This document shows, piece by piece, positions 40,270-47,888 of a stretch of 48,764 nucleotides of DNA. This DNA comes from an uncultured Planctomycetia bacterium (lineage in GTDB: Bacteria > Planctomycetota > Phycisphaerae > FEN-1346 > JAACEH01), in the NCBI GenBank assembly GCA_903929765.1, contig CAIYVX010000062.1, positions 1 to 48,764 of the forward strand, written 5' to 3'. Made by a program: the position numbers and the translations under genes. The notes below the pieces were generated by a model, which had not been told where the DNA came from, did no database searches, and saw only the letters and a list, made by a program, of their open reading frames with translations. The first letter of the stretch is position 1. Each line of letters starts with the position of its first letter.

Positions 40270-40464
40270 TTGGCGGTGGTTGGAGACTGGCGGCGGTATC
40301 TGCGGGACGAGAATGACGCGGCGGGGGCGTTTCTGCGGGAGCGGTCACGGACGGGGTGGCCATGCGGGTCGGTCGCTTACATGGGCGACCTGGAGAAGCG
40401 GCTCGTGCGGCAACTGGTTCCCGGCAAACGTGGGCGAAAAACAAAGAAGAAAGATTCATTATGA
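40270..40464 (+). pseudogene. C-terminal remnant of a REP-associated tyrosine transposase (RAYT, Y1-type)
   Basis: The 64-codon frame carries the typical RAYT tail: D-W-R-R-Y-L, then L-R-E-R-S-R-T-G-W-P-C-G-S, then L-E-K-R-L-V-R-Q-L-V-P-G-K-R-G-R-K-T-K-K-K. In family members this region reads T-R-T-G-R-P-L-G-S ... L-E-x-x-L-x-R-x-L-x-P-x-K-x-G-R-K. The catalytic part with the HUH motif and Tyr is missing, so it is a decayed fragment. RAYT enzymes move REP palindromes by cutting at a GTAG/GTGG foot. The identification rests on pattern memory and needs a profile search. Confidence 0.55.
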
Positions 40465-40603
40465 AGTTTAATTAGTGCTCCGTCCCTTTTTTACAGGGGG
40501 ATATAAGAGCCGAAATTCGGTCCAGCATGGATCTTGTATTTCCTTCGGGATAGTCTCAAATTGGCGACTTGATAGTCTAGCGGCGCTGACGACGGAAACT
40601 ATT

Positions 40604-42397
40604 ATGTCCACAGGTGCGACAAACGAAGCACCTCCGCGATGGGGCCTTGTTCGCGGATCTTCCGATCTGCATATCCAGCGGGAGTATTGCCCGCACATCG
40701 ACGGCATCCGCGCCCTGGCGGTATTGCCGGTCGTTATGTTCCACCTCCTGGCCGCTCTCTGCCCGGGCGGATTTGCCGGAGTCGATGTGTTCTTTGTCAT
40801 CTCCGGGTATCTGATCACCGGGGGCATTCTGCGCGATCTCGAAAACGGCCATTTCACGGTCCGCGGCTTCTATCACCGCCGCATCCGCCGGATCATTCCG
40901 GCGTATTTCGGTCTGGTGGCCGGCGTGTTTATTATTGGCTGCGCCGTTTACTATTGCGTACCCCTGAGAGAGTTGGCTGACGCGTCTGTCGCGGGCACGC
41001 TGTTTTCGGCCAATCTTTATTCCTGGGTCCAGAACGGCGACTATTTTGCGCCAAATGCCCACGAAAAGCCGTTGATGCACCTGTGGTCCTTGAGCGTCGA
41101 AGAGCAATTCTATCTGCTCATCCCACTGCTCTGCGCCACGCTCTGGAAATTCCGCCGGCACTGGGTCGCCCCGGTACTGGCCACCATCGCCGTATTGTCC
41201 TTCTCGAGCGCCGTCCACGCTATCGCCACCGGTCGGCAAAACAGTGCCTACTTCCTGACACAGTATCGCGCCTGGGAACTCCTGGCCGGTTCGCTGCTGG
41301 CCCTGCTGCCGGTGTGGCGAGAACCACGGGCCGCCTTCGCTGCGGCAGGCTCGCCGGCCAAGCGGAACGGGGCCTTTCAGCCCGGCTGGACGTCCCGCCA
41401 GGCGCTGCTGGCCGCGGCAGGGTTGTTGATGGTTTTGAGCCCCTACGCCTGGCTTTCCTCAACGACACCCTTCCCCGGGGTGGCGGCGCTGTCATCGGTC
41501 TTGGGAGCCGCTCTGCTCCTCCGCTACGGCCAGACCGGCTGGATCAACCATCTCCTTTCCTGGCGGCCGTTTGTTTTCACCGGCAAGATCTCCTATTCGC
41601 TCTATCTCTGGCACTGGCCGGTCATGGTCTTCTGGCGATACGTCGCCTACGACCAGTTGTCGGTCTGGGACTACGTCGGCATGCTCCTGCTCTCTTTTCT
41701 CCTCGCCTACCTTTCCTGGCGCTTTGTTGAGAAGCCCGTGCGCACCTCTCCGGCTTGGACCAGGCGCAGATCCTTCGCCTTCGCCGCCGCCGGCATCGCG
41801 CTTCTCGTCTCGATCGGCCTGGCCTGCTCGCTGACCGGAGGCTGGCCTGGGACACTGCATCCCCAGGCCAATGCGTTGGACGCAGAGATTAACACCAGCG
41901 CTCCGTCATTCATGAAGTCCCTGGTCAGGCAGACCTGCCGAAAATTCCGCCTCCTGCCGGCCGGCGACGCCTATACCGTCGAAGTTTACGATTGGGCCTT
42001 TAGATGCGGCAACGATGGGCCATATCACATTGGGGCGCCGGAAGAGCCGGAAATACTGATCGTGGGCGATAGCCATTCGGGGTCGCTCCGGCCCGGATTA
42101 GACCTCTCCTTACGCGAGCGCCACCGGGCCGGGTATGCCATTAGTCGCTCCGGGGCGCGCATGTACGATTTGTCGAGCGCCGAGTGCCAGGAAAGCCTGG
42201 CGGCAATGCGCAAGTACGCCTCCATATCAAAAGTTGTTCTGGTCGAGTACTGGACGACCCATGCCGACCGTGAGAGTCTGGGAAATCAGAAGCTCTTTGG
42301 CCTCCTCGCCGACTACGCCGCTCTTGTCCAGTCCATGGGCAAAACCCTTTTCGTTGTCACGGACGTTCCGCATTATCTTTCCCCCCCGGAGACATAA
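40604..42397 (+). CDS. OafA/YrhL-type acyltransferase, truncated by frameshift
   Basis: An integral membrane acyltransferase-3 protein of 597 residues before a premature stop. Such proteins O-acetylate surface polysaccharides. The N-terminus has H-I-D-G-I-R-A-L-A-V-L-P-V-V-M-F-H near residue 31, G-V-D-V-F-F-V-I-S-G-Y-L-I-T near residue 57, and R-R-I-R-R-I-I-P-A-Y near residue 88. L-W-S-L-S-V-E-E-Q-F-Y follows. About ten membrane spans lead to a periplasmic SGNH-esterase domain starting I-V-G-D-S-H-S near residue 486. The frame ends at TAA just after a run of seven Cs (42381-42387). The missing end of the SGNH domain is found in another frame to 42711. Position 40253-40603 otherwise holds only the RAYT fragment. 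Confidence 0.85.
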   Translation: MSTGATNEAPPRWGLVRGSSDLHIQREYCPHIDGIRALAVLPVVMFHLLAALCPGGFAGVDVFFVISGYLITGGILRDLENGHFTVRGFYHRRIRRIIPAYFGLVAGVFIIGCAVYYCVPLRELADASVAGTLFSANLYSWVQNGDYFAPNAHEKPLMHLWSLSVEEQFYLLIPLLCATLWKFRRHWVAPVLATIAVLSFSSAVHAIATGRQNSAYFLTQYRAWELLAGSLLALLPVWREPRAAFAAAGSPAKRNGAFQPGWTSRQALLAAAGLLMVLSPYAWLSSTTPFPGVAALSSVLGAALLLRYGQTGWINHLLSWRPFVFTGKISYSLYLWHWPVMVFWRYVAYDQLSVWDYVGMLLLSFLLAYLSWRFVEKPVRTSPAWTRRRSFAFAAAGIALLVSIGLACSLTGGWPGTLHPQANALDAEINTSAPSFMKSLVRQTCRKFRLLPAGDAYTVEVYDWAFRCGNDGPYHIGAPEEPEILIVGDSHSGSLRPGLDLSLRERHRAGYAISRSGARMYDLSSAECQESLAAMRKYASISKVVLVEYWTTHADRESLGNQKLFGLLADYAALVQSMGKTLFVVTDVPHYLSPPET

Positions 42398-42711
42398 GCG
42401 CACGAATGGCGATTATAACCCCCCGCAGGACGGAATCCGGGTGGAACGGATTTCAACCCGCGATGCAATACGATCAGGAACAACGAAAAATCAACGAGCA
42501 GTTGGAGGCGGTTTGCCTCAAGTCAGGCGCCATACTCGTGCCCATGCACCTGGCCTTCAAACAGGGCGATGCTTACCACGCGTTTGGAACTGAATACGGC
42601 AACCGTGTCCCCTTATATCGTGACCAAAATCATCTTTCTCCCGCCGGATCCCTCCGGGCCGCGGAGTTCATTATGCCCTACCTCTTTCCTGAAAAGGGGA
42701 CGGAGCCCTAA
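42391..42711 (+). pseudogene. Displaced 3' end of the acyltransferase SGNH domain
   Basis: Reading one base back relative to the main frame continues the SGNH domain for about 105 residues: I-N-E-Q-L-E-A-V-C, then D-Q-N-H-L-S-P-A-G, the D-x-x-H block V with catalytic Asp and His. Adding one C to the C7 run would join the frames into a protein of about 702 residues. Whether this is phase variation, decay or a sequencing error is open. The ATG at 42406 lacks a good ribosome-binding site. Confidence 0.7.
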
Positions 42712-42768
42712 TTGGCCTGAAAAGTAGCAGCAGTAGCAGTAGCCGAAAATGCTTGTTCTTTGAAAAGT

Positions 42769-42966
42769 GATCTCTACGGCCAACAGGCCACACCGTACGA
42801 AGAGCGCGGCCAGGTTTACCAAACGACCGTCTATAGCGTCTCCAATGGCGCCGTCGGCGACCGCCTGACCGCCAACTAAAGGTACGACGTCCTGGGGCGG
42901 CGGGAGGTCGGGCGGTTGCTGGCGGAAGAGTCGGCTCTGGACTTTCACAAAAATAATCGAACCTGA
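42769..42966 (+). pseudogene. RHS-repeat fragment fused to the tail of the HTH gene
   Basis: A frame of 36 codons (E-E-R-G-Q-V-Y-Q-T-T-V-Y-S-V) resembles RHS/YD-repeat sequence and stops at 42877-42879. It resumes with R-Y-D-V-L-G-R-R-E-V-G-R-L-L-A-E. The last part repeats the end of the HTH gene (40215-40250) almost exactly, so this is a chimeric scar. No start codon or intact gene exists. The stretch 42712-42768 shows only CAG/TAG triplet-like sequence. Confidence 0.55.
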
Positions 42967-42974
42967 ACTTGCGT

Positions 42975-43003
42975 TTGACCGATAGACGCTGTATTCTTAC
43001 TGT
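42975..43003 (+). promoter_or_regulatory. Candidate promoter of the G1 peptidase gene
   Basis: TTGACC (42975-42980), 17 nt, TACTGT (42998-43003). GGAGG follows just before the GTG start. Confidence 0.45.
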
Positions 43004-43061
43004 GGCCGTGTTGGCCACGGAATGAAGTGCCGCAAGGAAGCGTGTTTCAGGAGGTCCGATA

Positions 43062-43862
43062 GTGAAAACCATCATTCGCGCCGTCGCGGTTTTGCTCGTG
43101 GTCGCGCTCAGCGCGGCGTGCCTGACGTCCGGCAATAACGGCCTGCCGACCGGTCGGATTACGCTGCAAGCGCTGCCGGTTTCGGCGGGGCATCACGTCC
43201 GCAACGCCAACGGCGCCTCGACGAACTGGAGCGGCTATATCGCGGCGTCAACACTGGTCGCCCCGCCGGTCGGTTCGGTCAGCGACGTCAAGGGGACGTG
43301 GGTCGTGCCGACGGTCACCGGCGTCGGCAACGCGGCGGCCTATTCTGCGGCGTGGGTGGGCATTGACGGCTTCTCCGATACCACGGTGGAACAGATCGGC
43401 ACCGCTTCGGATTGGACCAAACGCGGGCCGTCCTATTATGCATGGATTGAGATGTATCCGCAAGGGTCGTACCTGATCAACGGGTTTCCGGTGAGACCCG
43501 GCGACACGATCTCGGCCGAAGTGCAATACGCGGGCAACAACGTGTTCACCCTGAACATGACCAACGTGACCCGGAGAATCAGGTTCTCGATGAACATGCA
43601 TTCGCCGTCCGCCAAGCGGGAGTCGGCGGAATGGATCATGGAAGCGCCCTCGTCTAAAACCGTTCTGCCTCTGGCGGACTTCCACGCCATTAACTTCTCC
43701 GGCTGCACGGCCACCGTGTCCGGCCAGACCGGCGGAATCAACGATCCGCTGTGGGAGAACGACGTGATTAACATGGAGACGGCCTCGGGCGTGATGAAAG
43801 CCCAGACCTCGGTCCTGTCGGCCAATGGCGAGAACTTCTCGGTCTCCTGGGAACACCAGTAG
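43062..43862 (+). CDS. Secreted glutamic peptidase, family G1 (eqolisin-like)
   Basis: This 266-residue exported protein has a signal peptide with a possible lipobox (L-S-A-A-C, Cys near residue 20). The mature part matches the G1 glutamic peptidases. These are beta-sandwich enzymes using a Gln-Glu pair, best known from fungi but also found in bacteria. Motifs in order are N-W-S-G-Y near residue 55, G-T-W-V-V-P near residue 78, S-A-A-W-V-G-I-D-G-F near residue 93 and V-E-Q-I-G-T with the catalytic Gln near residue 109. Y-Y-A-W-I-E-M-Y-P, V-R-P-G-D-T-I-S-A and A-E-W-I-M-E-A-P with the catalytic Glu near residue 192 complete the set. Start is GTG with CAGGAGG upstream. It leads a run of three small exported proteins. 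Confidence 0.85.
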   Translation: MKTIIRAVAVLLVVALSAACLTSGNNGLPTGRITLQALPVSAGHHVRNANGASTNWSGYIAASTLVAPPVGSVSDVKGTWVVPTVTGVGNAAAYSAAWVGIDGFSDTTVEQIGTASDWTKRGPSYYAWIEMYPQGSYLINGFPVRPGDTISAEVQYAGNNVFTLNMTNVTRRIRFSMNMHSPSAKRESAEWIMEAPSSKTVLPLADFHAINFSGCTATVSGQTGGINDPLWENDVINMETASGVMKAQTSVLSANGENFSVSWEHQ

Positions 43863-43897
43863 GCGGCGGTCGGGTTTCAACTGTTGAAAGGGATACG

Positions 43898-44176
43898 ATG
43901 AACGCTTGGCGTTGCGGCGGGCTTGTTCTGCTGGTGCTGGCCGGGGGGTGTGCCTCCTCCGGCGCCGGCGACCAGGCGATGTGTAACCCCTTCAATGCCC
44001 TGGGCCGGGACTGCAAAGCCTTCGGCCGGGCGGCCATCGACACGACCGATCTTCAGCACGACGTCCCCTGCATCGCCCAGGATCTGGCCGAAAGCGGCCC
44101 GCGGCTTCGGGTTGATCTCCTCCGGATGAAAGATGTCCTGTTTGAAGAAGATTGCCGGTCGGACGACGACCGCTGA
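43898..44176 (+). CDS. Small lipoprotein, unknown function
   Basis: This 92-residue protein has a lipoprotein signal (M-N-A-W-R, a hydrophobic core, L-A-G-G-C with Cys near residue 18). The mature part is about 75 residues, acidic at the end, with two more Cys (C-N-P-F-N-A-L-G-R-D-C) that could form a disulphide and a third in D-V-P-C. No family was recognised. It begins 35 nt after the G1 peptidase stop with GAAAGGG about 7 nt upstream, so the two are probably co-transcribed. Confidence 0.6.
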   Translation: MNAWRCGGLVLLVLAGGCASSGAGDQAMCNPFNALGRDCKAFGRAAIDTTDLQHDVPCIAQDLAESGPRLRVDLLRMKDVLFEEDCRSDDDR

Positions 44177-44269
44177 GAGATACGAGCCTTCTCCCGGAAC
44201 GGCCGGAAGGCTTCGACGCAGAACCCCGCCGCCGCAATTCGTCTAAAAAAATACGAGGAGAATCCGCCC

Positions 44270-45277
44270 ATGTGGCCACGCCGTGTTCTTTCGACCGCCG
44301 TGGTCGCAGTGCTGACCGTCGCCGGTTTTACGGCGACCGAGGCCTGGTCGGCCACCAGCAGCGCCGTAGCAGTCGAAGCGACGTCGGCCGAGCCGGCGCG
44401 GATTCCCGTTCCTGATCCGGCGACCCTCAAGAACGCCCAGAAGCTGGTCAACGAGTTGTACGACCAGGACATCGCCCAGGCCAAAACGACCGACGACAAA
44501 GTTCTCCTGGCGCGGAAGTTGGTTCAGACGGCCGTCGAAACCAAAAACGATCCGGCCGGTCGGTACGCCCTGCTGTGCCGGGCCCGCGATCTGGCCGCGA
44601 GTGTGGGCGACGACGAGACGGCTTTCGCGGCGATAAAGCAGTTGGAAAAATATGACCTCGCCGACGCCCTGAGCATGAAGCTGGAGGCGCTGACGACCAT
44701 CGCCAAGGCCCTCAGCGGCACCGATGAGGTCGAGAGCTTCATTAAGCGCGTCAACCCGCTGATCGACGAGGCCGTGGCGGCAGATCGTTATACCGTGGCG
44801 GCTCAATTGTCAAAACTGTCCGTAACGGCGGCTCGGGCCGCCCGAGATGTGGAGGCGCTTAAGGCCGCTATGGCGCGGGTCCAGGAAGTGAAAGAGATAC
44901 AGGAAGCCTATGGCCCGGCCAAAAAGGCGCTCGACCTGCTGGCCGCCAAGCCCCAGGACCCGGAGGCCAATCTGGCAGCCGGCAAGTTTCTCTGCCTGAT
45001 GAAGGGCGACTGGCGGAAAGGGTTGCCGCTGCTGGCCCGGGGCAGTGACGCGGCGCTACGGTCCCTGGCGGAAAAGGCGGCGAACAAACCGGACCAGGCC
45101 GAACAGCAAGCCGAACTGGCCGATGCCTGTTGGGATCTGTCGGATAAGGAGCAAGGCGTGGCCCGGCAGCACTTCCGCCAATACGCTGCCGGGTGGTATG
45201 CGAAGGCGGCGCCACACCTGACCGGATTGGCGAAGGCCAAGGCGGAGAAGCGTGCCGCCGAGGGGCAGGGCAAGTGA
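44270..45277 (+). CDS. Exported helical protein, planctomycete-type
   Basis: This 335-residue protein has a signal peptide of about 28 residues (ending E-A-W-S-A). The mature region is almost entirely alpha-helical and Ala-rich. Helix pairs such as A-Q-K-L-V-N-E-L-Y-D-Q-D and L-L-A-R-K-L-V-Q-T-A suggest a TPR-like solenoid. The C-terminal part W-R-K-G-L-P-L-L-A-R-G-S-D-A-A-L-R ... L-A-D-A-C-W-D-L resembles a segment I associate with exported planctomycete proteins, where it often precedes catalytic or NPCBM modules. Here it stands alone. Function is unknown. It follows the small lipoprotein by 93 nt and converges on the TadG-like gene at a 7-bp gap. Confidence 0.65.
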   Translation: MWPRRVLSTAVVAVLTVAGFTATEAWSATSSAVAVEATSAEPARIPVPDPATLKNAQKLVNELYDQDIAQAKTTDDKVLLARKLVQTAVETKNDPAGRYALLCRARDLAASVGDDETAFAAIKQLEKYDLADALSMKLEALTTIAKALSGTDEVESFIKRVNPLIDEAVAADRYTVAAQLSKLSVTAARAARDVEALKAAMARVQEVKEIQEAYGPAKKALDLLAAKPQDPEANLAAGKFLCLMKGDWRKGLPLLARGSDAALRSLAEKAANKPDQAEQQAELADACWDLSDKEQGVARQHFRQYAAGWYAKAAPHLTGLAKAKAEKRAAEGQGK

Positions 45278-45284
45278 AGCGCCT

Positions 45285-46562
45285 TCACTGCACCAGGTAG
45301 GTACTGCCGGCCGTGGGCGGCTTGGTGCCGCCGGCGTAGTTGATGTTGATTCCGCCGTTGCCGGTGAGTCTGGCTGTGTAGGCAATCAGTTCCGAACCGA
45401 GAGTGTCGCCGTTGCCGGTAAGACTGACCGCCGCCGCCGGCAGGTAGATCACGCCGTCAATGTGAAGGCTGCCGTTGCCGGTCAGCGAGTCGGCCGTGGA
45501 ATTGGAGCGATCCTGGTAAATCGCCATGGCGTTGTAGGTGCCGCTGGTCGGGGGCGTGATGTTAACCGTGCCGTTGCCGGTCAAGCTGATACCTGCCGTT
45601 CCGGACAGGTAAAGCATGACGCCGTTGGCGGTCACCGAGCCGTTGCCGGTGATCCTGAGTCCAGGGCCGCCCAGGTTATAAATGCCCGGATTCAGAGTCA
45701 GGCTGCCATTGCCGGTGAGTGAAATGCCTCCGGGATAATAGCCCGGGTTGAGCGTCGCGGACTGGTTGCCGGTGAGCGAAACCGTGCCGAGATTGTTGGT
45801 AACAGTCGGGGGCGGCAGACTGGCCTGAGGATCGGACTGGGCCGGTGCTCCGGTGTCAATCGAGCCGTTGATCGTGCCATTGCCGACGGTCTTGTAGCTG
45901 CCCACGACATCGAGCGAGGTGGCTGTGATGTTCCCATTGCCGGTCAGGGTGACGGCTTGGGTCGCACTGGAATCCACGACAATGTTGCCGCCCTGCACGG
46001 TGATGTTGCCGTTTCCGGTCAGGGAGAGCGCGGGGCTGCCGTTGGGGCTCAAAAGCAAGAATCCTGCGCCGCCGCCGGCACCGGCCTGGGTGATGGCAAT
46101 GGCCGTGCGCGAAATGTTGACGTTGTTGACGCCGAAGGCCGGGCCGAAGAACAATCCCAGCGGGCCGTTGGGCGTGCCGGTGGCGAAGGCGGCCACGACC
46201 TTGACGGCGTTAGGCCCCGTCGTGGTTGGCGTGAACACTCTGGTGGTGGTGTTGAAAGTTCCCAGGACGATGTCGCCGGCGGCGCTATTGTTATTGTTGG
46301 CGGTCAGGATTACCGCCTGGCCGGCGGCCTTGTTAAAGCCGGCGATGAGGATGGCCTCGGCACCGACCCCGGCCTGATTCTGAGCCAGGGTCTGGGCCCC
46401 GGCCAGGGCGGCGGCATCGGCCGCCGTCTGGAGTTGCCCGGCCACCAACAGGGAGTAGCCTATATCGGTGGACAGCCCAACAAAGCCGATAAAAACGGTC
46501 AGGAATATCGCGGTCCAGATCAGCGCGATTCCCCGTTCATGGCGGCGTGTCTTAGTTTTCAT
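45285..46562 (-). CDS. TadG-like pilus-associated protein with S-L-T-G-N-G repeats
   Basis: This is a 425-residue protein. The N-terminus R-R-H-E-R-G-I-A-L-I-W-T-A-I-F-L is a single-span anchor of the TadE/TadG type used by Flp (Tad) pili. S-T-D-I-G-Y-S and A-A-D-A-A-A-L-A-G-A follow, typical of TadG-like proteins. From residue 180 to about 410, some ten units with the core S/T/R-L/I-T-G-N-G/Q recur, separated by variable 8-40 residue stretches of beta character. This could build an extracellular beta-solenoid or adhesive stalk. The Flp pilin genes lie 1.3-2 kb away on the other strand. The upstream gap (46563-46796) is AT-rich on its right side and shows no other gene. Confidence 0.8.
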   Translation of the reverse strand: MKTKTRRHERGIALIWTAIFLTVFIGFVGLSTDIGYSLLVAGQLQTAADAAALAGAQTLAQNQAGVGAEAILIAGFNKAAGQAVILTANNNNSAAGDIVLGTFNTTTRVFTPTTTGPNAVKVVAAFATGTPNGPLGLFFGPAFGVNNVNISRTAIAITQAGAGGGAGFLLLSPNGSPALSLTGNGNITVQGGNIVVDSSATQAVTLTGNGNITATSLDVVGSYKTVGNGTINGSIDTGAPAQSDPQASLPPPTVTNNLGTVSLTGNQSATLNPGYYPGGISLTGNGSLTLNPGIYNLGGPGLRITGNGSVTANGVMLYLSGTAGISLTGNGTVNITPPTSGTYNAMAIYQDRSNSTADSLTGNGSLHIDGVIYLPAAAVSLTGNGDTLGSELIAYTARLTGNGGININYAGGTKPPTAGSTYLVQ

Positions 46563-46796
46563 GGCTTGGCCCCCTTAATAACCAGCAACCTTCATCGCCA
46601 TTTTCCCCTGTTGGCCTTTGTGAATTATACCAGTAACGTGGGATAGTAAAGGCCTATTGGCGGGGGACTTGTTCGAGGGAACCGGAAGATCCCTGGCGAC
46701 GCTATGGTGTTGTAGTCGGGAGACACTTGAGGCGCCGCAAAAAAATTTTATTTTTTGCGATTTTTTTCTTGCCAACCAGCCCGCGCCGGGTTAGAT

Positions 46797-46919
46797 TTCC
46801 GGTTGTTCAGCCGACGCAGGCGAACGACATAGCCGGGCGACGAAGCTCGGACCAAGGCGCAAACAGGCGACGAAGCCTCTCCGATCACCAGATCGGCGGA
46901 GGCTTCGTCTTTTTTTTTG
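46797..46919 (+). ncRNA. Candidate structured leader RNA ending in a terminator
   Basis: No gene lies upstream on this strand, yet a strong intrinsic terminator (46869-46919) is present. Its 3' arm GCTTCGTC can pair with GACGAAGC at 46869-46876 (terminator) or with an earlier GACGAAGC at 46839-46846. Two mutually exclusive pairings of this kind are typical of attenuators and riboswitches. G-G-C-G-A-C-G-A-A-G-C occurs twice. A distant resemblance to cyclic-di-GMP riboswitch sequence (GCAAAC ... GACGAAGCC) was noted but conserved positions do not all match. The downstream gene is a small zinc-ribbon protein. Confidence 0.35.
46869..46919 (+). terminator. Intrinsic terminator upstream of the zinc-ribbon gene
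   Basis: GACGAAGCCTC (46869-46879) pairs with GAGGCTTCGTC (46899-46909), with a second inner stem CCGATC/GATCGG. Nine Ts follow. Confidence 0.85.
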
Positions 46920-46953
46920 TTTCAGGTCTCGGAATGAGAAAGTGAGGCGGATC

Positions 46954-47139
46954 ATGGTAACGGAAACTGATATCAGCAAGTGCCCGGATTGTGGCGAAGC
47001 GATGGAGCCGCAGGCCATGGTCGCTAATAACCAGCGCTTCTCTCGCTGGTGGCGCTGCTCGAACGGCAAGTGTCGGGCCCAATGGCTGCTGCCGATGTTC
47101 AGTTCCGAGACGGCTGTGAGTGAAACGTGGACGTTCTGA
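46954..47139 (+). CDS. Small zinc-ribbon protein
   Basis: This 61-residue protein has S-K-C-P-D-C-G-E-A near residue 10 and W-R-C-S-N-G-K-C-R-A-Q-W near residue 39. The C-x2-C and C-x4-C pairs make a four-Cys zinc ribbon. There is no signal peptide, so it is cytoplasmic, perhaps binding nucleic acid or protein; the family is not recognised. ATG at 46954 follows GAGGCGG. It lies 34 nt downstream of the terminator and 72 nt before another small zinc-binding protein. Confidence 0.6.
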   Translation: MVTETDISKCPDCGEAMEPQAMVANNQRFSRWWRCSNGKCRAQWLLPMFSSETAVSETWTF

Positions 47140-47211
47140 GCCGTGGCTCCGACCCGGAACGGGGCGGAGACGGCTGGACAAGGGAAGTTCAAGCGAACCA
47201 GGAGGTGTACG

Positions 47212-47394
47212 ATGCGATTGAGACTGCGACCGCTGGAAAAGAAGTATCTGCCGTGCCTGCGTTGCAGTCGGCAAATGTGGACCGATGCGGCGCACCGGCT
47301 CTGCCGCAAGTGCCGGCGGCACAACTCCGAGGTCTACGACGTCCAGGCCTATAGCGCCGGCAGCGAGGCCGGCGATGCCGGCCAGTGGGCCTAG
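47212..47394 (+). CDS. Small zinc-ribbon protein
   Basis: This 60-residue basic protein has L-P-C-L-R-C near residue 14 and R-L-C-R-K-C near residue 30. The two C-x2-C pairs form a compact zinc ribbon, similar in plan to the previous gene. GGAGGT lies 5 nt before the ATG. The acidic/Gly end (S-A-G-S-E-A-G-D-A-G-Q-W-A) is probably flexible. It is likely co-transcribed with the upstream zinc-ribbon gene. Function is unknown. Confidence 0.6.
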   Translation: MRLRLRPLEKKYLPCLRCSRQMWTDAAHRLCRKCRRHNSEVYDVQAYSAGSEAGDAGQWA

Positions 47395-47547
47395 GGCCTA
47401 GAGACCCAGGAAAATTATTTATATAAATTTATCGGTAGATAATTCCCTTGCTACGGAACGGTTCCGGGGGCATAAGGGACGATAGAGCATTTGGTAGGCC
47501 TTGCAAAGGTCCTATGCGACCTGAAGGAAACCAGAAGGAGTTGACTT

Positions 47548-47727
47548 GTGGTCGAACTTATTTCGGACGAGACACTTGTGGTAACTCAGCGAGCCTTTGC
47601 CGCCGGCCAGGACGCCTCGCCGCGGTCCAGGCCGCAGAAGGCCGGAGAAGCGGGCCGTTCGGACGGGCCTCCTCTGGCGGTGAACCGTGTTCGCCGCATA
47701 AGTCATCCGCGCCGTTCCTGGAGATAA
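47548..47727 (+). CDS. Possible small ORF in the 494-bp gap before the Flp genes
   Basis: A GTG start with AAGGAG about 9 nt upstream opens a 59-codon frame (V-V-E-L-I-S-D-E-T-L-V-V-T-Q-R-A-F). The start is weak and the composition is only partly gene-like. Nothing else is clear in the gap (47395-47888) except an AT-rich stretch at 47413-47442 and TATAAT at 47763-47768, a possible -10 box for the pilin genes. Confidence 0.25.
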   Translation: MVELISDETLVVTQRAFAAGQDASPRSRPQKAGEAGRSDGPPLAVNRVRRISHPRRSWR

Positions 47728-47888
47728 ATACGAGGCTGAATTCGCCGGTTTGCCTGAGGGCCTATAATGCCAGGAGAGGAAAGGACCGTGGCGGTGCTGA
47801 CGCAGAAAGGAACTGTGCCTCGGGCTGCATGGGTAGACTTAATTAAGCTTTTGCGGGCCTTTGGCCGATAACTAAGGGAGGACAAGCC

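Noticed and set aside
46797-46880. Cyclic-di-GMP-I riboswitch
   Set aside because: GCAAAC and GACGAAGCC resemble parts of the motif, but conserved bases and spacing do not match well enough. Kept only as an unclassified structured RNA.
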